A DNA stretch of 7,217 nt from an uncultured Acetobacter sp. (GTDB lineage: Bacteria; Pseudomonadota; Alphaproteobacteria; Acetobacterales; Acetobacteraceae): the NCBI GenBank assembly GCA_937900755.1, contig CALCDN010000170.1, forward strand, positions 1 to 7,217, given 5' to 3'. The translations under genes and the position numbers were made by a program. Every line of letters begins with the position of its first letter. The stretch's first letter is position 1. Under the pieces are notes generated by a model. That model was given only the letters and a program-made list of their open reading frames with translations, had not been told where the DNA came from and searched no databases. Below are positions 1 to 6,500 of this stretch, piece by piece.

Positions 1-164
1 CACGGGCCACCCGGATTTACGCGGGTGAGCCTGTATGGGCCGGGTTGGCGGGGCGTCGGGCGGGGGAGGTGCTGCCAGCACGCGCACTGGTGGGGGGCGC
101 GCTGGTTATTCTGGGCGGGTTGACCAGCGAAGTGCGCCTGCCGCGCAAACCCGGACAGGGCTAG
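1..164 (+). CDS. EamA/DMT-family transporter, C-terminal fragment
   Basis: The last 53 codons of a gene that begins before the window; the frame starts at base 3 and ends at TAG 162-164. The visible protein begins RATRIYAGEPVWAGLAGRR, then GEVLP, a hydrophobic segment of about 15 residues (ALVGGALVILGGL) and a short basic tail. The pattern of an A/IYxxEPVxA element, a GE-x-L-P loop and a final membrane helix is typical of the end of the second EamA repeat in drug/metabolite (DMT) superfamily permeases, which are inner-membrane proteins with about ten helices. The substrate cannot be inferred. The gene is convergent with the binding-protein gene at 249-1286, 84 bases away, and no T-tract terminator is visible between them. 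Family placement is fairly secure from this short tail; the exact subfamily is not. Confidence 0.72.
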   Translation, partial: RATRIYAGEPVWAGLAGRRAGEVLPARALVGGALVILGGLTSEVRLPRKPGQG

Positions 165-248
165 GACTGGCCTCTTTTGTGGGCGTGGGGGTAAGGAGCG
201 CGGGGTGAGTGGCCCGGTGGCGCTGTGGCAGCGGGGGCGCGTGTGGGG

Positions 249-1286
249 TTATTCGTGCAGGACGTTAAGCGTGTAACGGTGGGCGAGGGCGGTGGAATCC
301 TCACCATCGGCCATCATGCCCACAAGCTGGAGTTCATCGCAGTACTGCGCGATCTGCTCGCGCAGGCCCCGGCCCATAAGGGGGCGAATAACCGGCTCGT
401 TGCGCAGCATGTTGCGCGCACTTGTGGCGGGCAGGTCCGCTGCGTTGTCGGCGATCAGGGTTGCCGCGTCATCTCGGTGGGTGTTGACCCATAGGGCTGC
501 CTTGCGCAGGGCCAGCACCAGTGCGGTGGAGGCGGTGGGGTCCTTGTCCTGCGCGGCATCCGTAACCCCCAGAATAAGGCTGGTGCGTGCGGCGTAGTGC
601 CCGGTATCACTGCCGACCAGTTCGTACAGAAGGTCGGAGTGGTTCTGGAGCAGGGTCCATGCATCTGGATCATGCGTGACCACAGCATCTATTTTCTGGT
701 CGTGAAGGGCCTGCTCTATCTGTTGTATGGGCAGGTCAATCCAGTTGATGTGGTTGAGCGCATCCATGCCTTTGCGGCGCATCATGATACAGAAAAACAG
801 CTTATCCGCCGCGTTCTGGTCCGGCACGGCAACGTTGCGGCCCATCAACTGGTCCAGCCGTGTAATGCCGCTGCTGCGCCGCACCAGAAGGCGGCGGCTG
901 TCGGACTGCACCCCCATGACCAGATGCGCGGGCAGGCCCGCATGCAAGTGCTGGAGCCATGTCAGGGCCGGGGCAAGGGCGTAGGCGGTCTTCTGCTGCG
1001 TAAGTGCTGCCAGCGCATCCTGCCCGTTGCGAATGTTGGGCAGGGGGTCCACGTCCAGATTGAACTGGGCGAAAAAATTCTTCTCAAGGGCAGCCGCCAG
1101 CACAGGGGACATTGCGGCTTCGGGCCAACCGATTGTAAGCTTGCGGTACACACCATCGGGCTGTTTGTGTGGCGCACGGGGGCGGTGGTGCCGGGTGAGC
1201 AGGACAACGCCACCCGCGGCGGCGCAACCTCCGGCCCCCCAGAGCAGGGCGCGGCGCGAGAGGGGAGGAGGGGCAGGGGCGCTCAT
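249..1286 (-). CDS. Orphan ABC-type substrate-binding protein, SsuA/NrtA/NMT1-like
   Basis: A 345-residue protein whose core resembles periplasmic binding proteins of the sulfonate/nitrate/NMT1-THI5 class. Residues 1-31 form a leader: S10-R11-R12-A-L-L followed by a Gly/Ala/Val-rich hydrophobic stretch. This is twin-arginine-like but lacks the usual Phe, and no clear cleavage site is seen; Cys21 sits in a poor lipobox context. The mature fold shows the first beta strand and loop (LTIGWPEAAMSPV, 50-62), then a helix EKNFFAQFNLDVD (68-80), a GxDAL segment (88-92), and the hinge region LVRRSSGITRLDQLMGRNVAVP (134-155), all family hallmarks. Such proteins bind a small anion or organic compound and deliver it to an ABC permease. 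No permease or ATPase gene is in the window, and neither neighbour is co-directional. The ATG at 1286 is supported by a purine-rich AAGGAAG Shine-Dalgarno sequence just upstream. The ligand is unknown. Confidence 0.8.
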   Translation of the reverse strand: MSAPAPPPLSRRALLWGAGGCAAAGGVVLLTRHHRPRAPHKQPDGVYRKLTIGWPEAAMSPVLAAALEKNFFAQFNLDVDPLPNIRNGQDALAALTQQKTAYALAPALTWLQHLHAGLPAHLVMGVQSDSRRLLVRRSSGITRLDQLMGRNVAVPDQNAADKLFFCIMMRRKGMDALNHINWIDLPIQQIEQALHDQKIDAVVTHDPDAWTLLQNHSDLLYELVGSDTGHYAARTSLILGVTDAAQDKDPTASTALVLALRKAALWVNTHRDDAATLIADNAADLPATSARNMLRNEPVIRPLMGRGLREQIAQYCDELQLVGMMADGEDSTALAHRYTLNVLHE

Positions 1287-1473
1287 CCCCCTTCCTTACA
1301 CGGTGTTGGCGGAGGTGTCCTGATTAAGGGGGCGGAAAATGAAAAAAACCTGGGTATGGGTCTGCCGCGGGTTTGTTGTTCCTGATGTTCCCGCATAAAT
1401 TGAATTTGCAAATCATCTTTTATAAATCACGAATGTTTTGAAATTTTTTACATCCTTCATGGTGCTCTGGTCC

Positions 1474-1507
1474 CTGTCTGTCCTGGTGCGGGGCAGGCAG
1501 TTTTTTT
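1474..1507 (+). terminator. Intrinsic (Rho-independent) terminator, plus strand
   Basis: A 10-base-pair stem, CTGTCTGTCC (1474-1483) with GGGCAGGCAG (1491-1500), contains two G-U pairs in the plus-strand RNA and closes a 7-base loop. It is followed directly by seven T residues (1501-1507). This is a textbook intrinsic terminator for rightward transcription only: the minus strand has no T-run after the hairpin. No rightward protein gene lies immediately before it; the nearest upstream plus-strand gene ends at 164, with the leftward binding-protein gene between. It therefore ends either a small RNA or a long antisense read-through transcript. Confidence 0.65.
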
Positions 1508-1712
1508 GCGGTTGCGTCTTATTTTCTACAAGGCGGGGTGCTCGGGCGGGGCATGTGCAAAGGTGAGTTTACGGCCAGGGCTTGCAAAACGGGTGCATGT
1601 CGGAGGTGGCGCGAGTGTGTGACGGAACTGCTTTTTGGCGCGGCGTCATACGTGGGGCAAGGGCGTGGTTTGGAACGGATTGAGATTAACGTTTTGTAAT
1701 ATAAAAAGGGTC

Positions 1713-1740
1713 TTGCACCCTCAAAGGGTTGCCGTTATAC
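1713..1740 (+). promoter_or_regulatory. Probable promoter of tRNA-Asn
   Basis: A -35-like TTGCAC (1713-1718, preceded by CT as is common in alphaproteobacterial promoters) is separated by 16 bases from a -10-like TTATAC (1735-1740). An A/T-rich tract at 1686-1707 lies just upstream and could act as an UP element, as is common for stable-RNA promoters. Initiation would fall near 1747, giving a leader of about 74 bases before the tRNA at 1821. This is inference from consensus matching. Confidence 0.5.
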
Positions 1741-1762
1741 ACCCACACAGCAGCGCGGCAGG

Positions 1763-1785
1763 GCGCAACTTGGAAAAAGTTGTGC
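1763..1785 (+). other. Hairpin in the tRNA-Asn 5' leader
   Basis: GCGCAACTT (1763-1771) pairs with AAGTTGTGC (1777-1785) over 9 base pairs, including one G-U, around a GGAAA loop. A second, outer pairing is available between GGCAG (1757-1761) and CTGCC (1795-1799), giving a two-tier stem that ends about 20 bases before the mature tRNA 5' end. It would be part of the precursor removed by RNase P, possibly after endonucleolytic trimming. It has no T-tract, so it is unlikely to be a terminator. Confidence 0.45.
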
Positions 1786-1820
1786 AACAAACCGCTGCCA
1801 AGTGGTTGAAAAATAACTGT

Positions 1821-1896
1821 TCCCGAATAGCTCAGTTGGTAGAGCAAGCGACTGTTAATCGCTGGGTCGTAGGTTCGAGTCCTACTTCGGGAGCCA
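1821..1896 (+). tRNA. tRNA-Asn (anticodon GUU)
   Basis: A complete 76-base cloverleaf including an encoded CCA. Acceptor stem: TCCCGAA (1821-1827) with TTCGGGA (1886-1892), discriminator G1893, then CCA 1894-1896. D arm: GCTC (1830-1833) with GAGC (1842-1845), loop AGTTGGTA. Anticodon stem: AGCGA (1847-1851) with TCGCT (1859-1863); loop CTGTTAA places the anticodon GTT at 1854-1856, reading Asn AAC/AAU. T arm: GTAGG (1869-1873) with CCTAC (1881-1885) around TTCGAGT. All stems pair perfectly, so it should be functional. It stands alone between its own promoter and the convergent panC-ridA unit; no integrase or duplicated 3' end (attachment site) is visible nearby. Confidence 0.97.
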
Positions 1897-1975
1897 CCAC
1901 CTTTTCCCTTTGAAAAATGAATTTGCTCCAGGTCTCAGGCCGCAGGTTTTGTGCCTGTTCTGGTGTGTCCGCTGC

Positions 1976-2016
1976 TTGTCCGCGCAGGCCGGGGCATGGG
2001 CCCAGGGGGCGGACAA
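1976..2016. repeat. Inverted repeat between tRNA-Asn and ridA-family gene
   Basis: TTGTCCGC (1976-1983) and GCGGACAA (2009-2016) form a perfect 8-base inverted repeat. Inside the 25-base spacer, GGCC at 1987-1990 can pair with GGCC at 1999-2002. It lies between two convergent transcripts, where a bidirectional terminator would be expected, but neither strand has a T-run after the stem. Any termination role is therefore uncertain; it could instead protect 3' ends or be chance in GC-rich DNA. Confidence 0.35.
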
Positions 2017-2042
2017 ACAGGATGGTCTGGCCCTTGCCGGCC

Positions 2043-2399
2043 TCAGCCTTTTGGCAGGGCAGCAATGCCTGTGAGTTCCACTTTCCAGGACGGGTCGGCC
2101 AGTCTGGCTTCCACCGTGGCGCGGGCGGGTTTGTTGTTTTTGTCCAGCCAGGCATCCCATGCACGGTTCATGGCCGCCATGTCGGCCATGTCGGCCAGAA
2201 AAATCTGTACCGAAATCAGGCGGCTCTTGTCTGTTCCGGCCTGGGCCAGAAGGGCGTCAACCTGACGCAGAATATCGGCCATCTGCCCCTGTGCGTCCAG
2301 TGTGGCATCATCGGCGATCTGGCCTGCCAGATAAACAAGTCCGTTGTGAATGACCGCGCCACTCAGGCGCTCTTCAGGTTCAAGGCGGGTTATGCTCAT
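2043..2399 (-). CDS. RidA-family (YjgF/YER057c/UK114) protein, YoaB-like branch
   Basis: A 118-residue protein with the whole small Rid fold. Family features: HNGLVYLAGQIADD (18-31), helix QMADILRQVDALLAQAGTDKS (39-59), the LADMADMAAMN strand/helix (68-78), PARATVEA (91-98) and WKVELTGIA (105-113). Arg93 and Glu108 align with Arg105 and Glu120 of E. coli RidA, the residues that bind the substrate carboxylate and activate water, so it could be a true enamine/imine deaminase; the Cys107 position is Thr95. The sequence style (IxRLEP..RLS at the N terminus, the WDAWLD segment) resembles the YoaB-like subgroup rather than archetypal RidA. These are cytosolic trimers. I chose the ATG at 2397-2399 because it has an AAGGGAG site 6 bases upstream and gives the normal family length; an in-frame TTG at 2430-2432 has no such support. 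The gene follows panC on the same strand with a 41-base gap, so the two are probably co-transcribed. Confidence 0.88.
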   Translation of the reverse strand: MSITRLEPEERLSGAVIHNGLVYLAGQIADDATLDAQGQMADILRQVDALLAQAGTDKSRLISVQIFLADMADMAAMNRAWDAWLDKNNKPARATVEARLADPSWKVELTGIAALPKG

Positions 2400-2405
2400 G
2401 GGGGT

Positions 2406-2412
2406 CTCCCTT
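2406..2412 (-). promoter_or_regulatory. Ribosome-binding site fixing the ridA-family start
   Basis: The minus-strand AAGGGAG is separated by 6 bases from the ATG at 2397-2399. It lies inside the 11-codon extension that would result from starting at the TTG at 2430-2432, which argues that the shorter 118-residue protein is the real product. Confidence 0.65.
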
Positions 2413-2440
2413 GTGTAAAAGGCTTGTGCCAAATGGGGGT

Positions 2441-3280
2441 TTACGCAACAGCCATGTTGTCGATCAGGCGGATATCGCCCAGGCTTGCCGCAACAAACAG
2501 GCGCGCGCCAGCAACGGGTACGGGGGTTTCACGCAAGGTATCGCCCGTGCGCAGGTCCAGATAGTGCACGTCAAAACCATGGGTTTTCAGGTTTTCGCGG
2601 CAGGCGTGCAGGCAGGCGCTCACTGGTTTGCCATGCTGTATGTCCGCCATGCAGGTTTTGAGCGCTTCAGGCAGGTAGGTGGCCTGCTGGCGTTGCTGCG
2701 GGGTTAACCTGCGATTGCGCGAGGACAGGGCAAGTCCATCGGCCTCGCGCACGGTGGGGACCGGCGTTATGCGTACCGGCAGGTCAAGGTCTTGCACAAG
2801 GCGGCGGATCAGGCAGAGCTGCTGGTAGTCTTTTTCGCCAAAGGCGGCAACGTCCGCCCCGGTCTGGAGCAGGAGCTTGGTGACCACGGTGGCCACGCCA
2901 TCAAAATGGCCGGGCCTGTCCGCCCCGCACAGCATGCCATCCAGCCCGGCAACCATGATGCGGGTTGCAAAGCCCTGGGGGTACATCTCCGCCGCATCGG
3001 GGGCGTAAAGCACATCCACCTTGCCGGTGTTGTCCAGCAGGGTTGCGTCCGCCTCCAGCCCGCGCGGGTAGAGCGCGAAGTCGTCGGCGTTGTTGAACTG
3101 GATGGGATTGACAAAAAGGGTCACAATCCGGCGGGTGGCCTGTCCGTCCAGCGCGTTGACAAGGGCAAGGTGCCCGTTGTGGAGCGAGCCCATGGTGGGC
3201 ACAACGCCTATGGTCTGCCCCGCATTGCGCCATTGGGCTACCAGTGTGGCCAGTTCTGTTCTGGATCTGATAATCCGCAT
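2441..3280 (-). CDS. panC: Pantoate--beta-alanine ligase (pantothenate synthetase)
   Basis: A 279-residue cytosolic enzyme that joins D-pantoate and beta-alanine with ATP (via pantoyl-adenylate) to make pantothenate, the coenzyme A precursor. Signature motifs in order: PTMGSLHNGH (28-37), the HIGH-type ATP site with His34 and His37; FVNPIQF (56-62) and DFALYPR (67-73), lining the pantoate site; RPGHFDGVATVVTKL (122-136); GEKDYQQL (148-155); and DGLALSSRNRRL (181-192), the KMSKS-like nucleotide loop. All expected key segments are intact and the length is normal for the family. The frame stays open to 3364, but the ATG at 3278-3280 is the right start: MRIIRS matches the usual N terminus, and an AGGA site (3287-3290) lies 6 bases before it. 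It is transcribed leftward, with the RidA-family gene 41 bases downstream, and divergently from dnaE. panB is not in the window. Confidence 0.97.
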   Translation of the reverse strand: MRIIRSRTELATLVAQWRNAGQTIGVVPTMGSLHNGHLALVNALDGQATRRIVTLFVNPIQFNNADDFALYPRGLEADATLLDNTGKVDVLYAPDAAEMYPQGFATRIMVAGLDGMLCGADRPGHFDGVATVVTKLLLQTGADVAAFGEKDYQQLCLIRRLVQDLDLPVRITPVPTVREADGLALSSRNRRLTPQQRQQATYLPEALKTCMADIQHGKPVSACLHACRENLKTHGFDVHYLDLRTGDTLRETPVPVAGARLFVAASLGDIRLIDNMAVA

Positions 3281-3302
3281 GAAAAATCCTGAAAAGCAGA
3301 TA

Positions 3303-3330
3303 ACCCCCCGCTGGGAGCGCCCCAGGGGGT
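3303..3330 (-). promoter_or_regulatory. GC-rich hairpin in the panC upstream/leader region
   Basis: CTGGG (3311-3315) pairs with CCCAG (3321-3325) around AGCGC, and the stem is extended by ACCCC (3303-3307) with GGGGT (3326-3330) past a 3-base bulge, giving 10 base pairs. It lies 23 bases upstream of the panC ATG. A minus-strand TAGACT (3343-3348) just beyond it could be a -10 element, though its best-spaced -35 match is poor; if used, the hairpin would be in the 5' leader of the panC mRNA. There is no continuous T-run right after it in the panC direction. Its function is unknown. Confidence 0.35.
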
Positions 3331-3430
3331 GGAAAGGCCCATAGTCTAGTGCCGATTGGCGCAAGGTTCCAGCCGTGGTGCCTGTTCACCCTGCGGGTTG
3401 TGGGTGCTGGGGCGGCTTCGGGTGGATCGT

Positions 3431-3463
3431 CTGGGGGTACAGCCCCCGGGCCACAGGGGGTGT
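3431..3463. repeat. Alternating G5/C5/G5 inverted repeats upstream of dnaE
   Basis: Three homopolymeric blocks, GGGGG (3433-3437), CCCCC (3443-3447) and GGGGG (3456-3460), allow two exclusive stems. The first is CTGGGGG (3431-3437) with CCCCCGG (3443-3449), loop TACAG. The second is ACA+CCCCC (3439-3447, one bulged G) with GGGGG+TGT (3456-3463). It lies about 80 bases before the dnaE ATG. Whether it is transcribed with dnaE is unknown. It could be regulatory, or a copy of a dispersed GC-rich intergenic palindrome. Confidence 0.4.
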
Positions 3464-3543
3464 CATGGGGCATTGGGTGTGGTCTGGATTTAAAGTGCTG
3501 ACTCTGCGGTGGAGAGGGGCCGGGCCTGTGCTATAGGGGACGT

Positions 3544-6500
3544 ATGTCCTACGCTGATTTTGTTCATCTTCGTGTGCACTCCGCCTACTCGCTCAGCCAG
3601 GGGGCGATCCGTGTGCCCGAAATTGCGACCCTTGCGCAGGAAATGCGCATGCCTGCCGTGGCTATTGCCGATTCGGGCAATCTGTTCGGCGCACTCGAGT
3701 TTTCGCAGTACTGCACAAAAAGTGGGATTCAGCCCATTATCGGTGGCCAGATCGGTCTGCCCGCCCGTAATGACAAACCCGGAGCCCCGGCGGAGCCGGT
3801 TGTGCTGCTGGCGCAGAACGCGGTGGGGTTGGCCAACCTCCAGTTCCTTTCCTCCGAAGGGTTCAAGACATCCGACCCGTCCGACCCGTTCGTGGGCATG
3901 GACGTGCTGTGCGAGCGGGCCGAGGGGCTCATGCTGCTCACAGGGGGCACGCGAGGCCCGTTGTTCCAGATGCTGGCCGAAGGGCAGAAGGATGAGGCCA
4001 CGCGCTGGCTGGCCCGCATGCATGAGGCGTTCGGCGACAGGCTGGTCGTGGAACTGCACCGCCACAACCTGGCGATTGAAAAAGCGGTAGAGCCGGGTGT
4101 GCTCGGCCTTGCCAGCCAGTTTGGCCTGCCGCTAGTGGCCACCAACGAATGTTTTTTTCCCAAACCGGAAATGTACGAGGCGCATGATGCGCTGGTGTGC
4201 ATTGCCCAGGGCCGCACCATGGCCGAAAAGGACCGCTTTCACGTAACGCCTGAACACTGGTTCAAACCCCCGCATATGATGCGCGCCCTTTTTGCGGACC
4301 TGCCGGATGCGTGTGACAATACGCTCGAAATCGCCCGCCGCTGCGCCATAAAGGTGGAAACCCGCAAACCCCTGCTGCCCGTGTGCCCCAAGGTGCGCGA
4401 AGGTGCGACCGAGGACCAGACCCTGCGCGCCATGGCGTGGGAAGGGCTGGAACACCGCATGGCCACCATGGCGCTGGACGAGGCGGTGCAGACCCGCTAC
4501 CGCGAGCGGCTGACGTTCGAGCTGGATATCATTTCCAAAATGGGGTTCCCCGGCTACTTCATGATCGTGGCCGACTTTATCCAGTGGGCCAAGGGGCATG
4601 GTATTCCCGTGGGGCCGGGGCGTGGGTCGGGTGCGGGCTCGCTGGCCGCCTGGGCGCTGACCATTACCGATATCGACCCCATCCCCTTCAACCTGCTGTT
4701 CGAGAGGTTCCTCAACCCCGAGCGCGTGTCCATGCCTGACTTTGATATCGATTTCTGTCAGGACCGGCGTGACGAGGTCATCGCCTATGTCCGGCGCGAA
4801 TACGGGGCCGACCGCGTGGCCCAGATCATTACCTTCGGCAAGTTGCAGGCCCGTGCGGCCGTGCGTGACGTGGGGCGTGTGCTGGGGCTGCCTTACGGCA
4901 TGGTCAACCGCGTGGCCGAGCTTATACCCAACAACCCCGCAAAGCCCGTCACCCTCAAGGAGGCCATAGCGGGCGAACCTAAATTGCAGGAAATGCGTGA
5001 CAGCGACGAGGCTTTGCGCAGATTGCTCGAAATTGCCCAGCAGCTTGAAGGCCTGTTCCGCCACGCCAGTACGCACGCCGCGGGGGTGGTGATCGGGGAC
5101 CGCCCGCTGGTGGAGCTTGTGCCCCTCTACCGAGACCCCAAGAGCGACACGCTGGTCACCCAGTACAACATGAAGTTTGTGGAGCAGGCGGGGCTGGTCA
5201 AGTTCGACTTTCTGGGCCTGACAACCCTGACCATTCTCAAGCGCGGTGTGGATTTTATCCACCGCATGGGCAAGGAGGTGGACCTGGCCACCATCCCCCT
5301 GAACGACGCGGCTACATATGACATGCTCAGCCGGGGGGATACGGCAGGCGTGTTCCAGTTTGAAGGTGCAGGCATGCGTGACGTGCTCAAGCAGATGCGC
5401 CCCACCCGGCTGGAAGACCTGATTGCCGCCGTGGCCCTGTACCGCCCCGGCCCAATGGCCAATATTCCCGATTACTGCCGCCGCAAACATGGCGAGGCGT
5501 GGGAACCCCCGCATGAGGAAATCCGCGAAATTCTTGAAGAGACCTATGGCATCATGGTCTATCAGGAACAGGTCATGCAGATTGCCCAGAAAATGGCGGG
5601 GTACAGTCTGGGCGGGGCCGATCTGCTCCGCCGCGCCATGGGTAAGAAAATCCGCTCGGAAATGGACCACCAGCGCGAAATCTTTACCAAGGGTGCAACC
5701 GGGCGCGGCATAGACCACGACAAGGCGGTGGAGGTGTTTGACCTCATGGCCAAGTTCGCGGATTACGGGTTTAACAAATCCCATGCCGCAGCCTACGCTT
5801 TTGTCTCCTACCAGACGGCATGGATGAAGGCCAACCACCCCGTGGCCTTCCTTGCGGCCTGCATGTCGCTTGCGCGTGAGCGCACGGAAAAGCTGGCGGC
5901 CCTGCGGCAGGAGGCCGAGCGCATGGGCATTACCGTGCTGCCACCAGACATAAACCACTCAGAGGCCGATTTTGCCGTGGAGGTCATGCCCAACGGGGAA
6001 TACGCCATCCGTTACGCTCTGGCGGCGGTTAAAAAAGTTGGTTTTGGGGCCATGGAAGTTCTTGTGGCCACACGCGGGGACAAGCCCTTTGCCGACCTGG
6101 CCGATTTTGCAACGCGCATAGACCCCAGACACATCAACCGCATGCAAATGGAAAACCTGGCCAAGGCAGGGGCGTTTGAGTGCCTGGATGCAAACCGTGC
6201 CCGCGTTTTCCATTCCGCCGATGCCCTGTTGCGCCGTGCCCATAGCCAGGCGCAGGAGGCGGCCTCTGGCCAGATCGGCCTGTTTGGGGGTGGGGGGCAG
6301 AAGGAACCCCTGCGCCTGGCCGATGGCCCGGACTGGCCGGAGTTTGAAAAACTGGCGATGGAAGCAGAGGCTGTTGGTTTTCACATGACCGCGCACCCGC
6401 TGGACGCCTATGGCCCCGTTCTGCGCCGGTTGGGTGTTGTCAAATCCTCCCAGTTGCTCACGGCGGCGGAGGCGGGGGTCAGTCGTGTCAAAATCGCGGG

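Larger units (their letters stand above)
1287..1820. other. Intergenic region between binding-protein gene and tRNA-Asn
   Basis: No protein-coding gene is convincing in these 534 bases; the open frames here are extensions of non-coding shadows or run into the tRNA. Content seen: the ribosome-binding site of the leftward binding-protein gene (about 1291-1297); an AT-rich block at about 1388-1455, clearly poorer in GC than everything around it, which is the likely promoter area for that gene and possibly for a rightward transcript; a plus-strand intrinsic terminator at 1474-1507; a GC-rich unassigned stretch at about 1515-1680; and an AT-rich block (1681-1707) leading into the tRNA promoter and leader. 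Confidence 0.7.

Noticed and set aside
597..1385. 262-codon plus-strand open frame over the binding-protein gene
   Set aside because: It is antisense to a gene with clear family features, has no domain of its own, and no good ribosome-binding site was seen.
1821..1896. tRNA-Asn as a possible integration site
   Set aside because: No integrase gene, no repeated 3' tRNA fragment and no change in composition was seen downstream; ordinary core genes follow.
1635..1913. Plus-strand open frame ending in IAQLVEQATVNRWVVGSSPTSGA
   Set aside because: The recognisable C-terminal part is simply the tRNA-Asn gene read as codons, a well-known false protein in automated annotations. The rest has no family features.
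1832..2164. Minus-strand open frame containing EVGLEPTTQRLTVACSTN
   Set aside because: This is the reverse-strand translation of the same tRNA, another widespread spurious peptide; the rest overlaps the ridA-family gene.
2179..2196. Tandem 9-bp repeat ATGTCGGCC x2 inside the ridA-family gene
   Set aside because: It encodes part of the ADMADM segment that is typical of this subfamily, so protein conservation explains it; only two units are present.
3281..3364. 28-residue N-terminal extension of PanC
   Set aside because: Family proteins start at MRIIRS or equivalent, and a Shine-Dalgarno sequence sits just before the ATG at 3280. The extension would translate the leader hairpin.
4132..5958. 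608-codon open frame antisense to dnaE
   Set aside because: It is a product of the strong third-position GC bias of dnaE. The translation is rich in His/Gly/Val with no recognisable domain, and dnaE is certain in the opposite strand.
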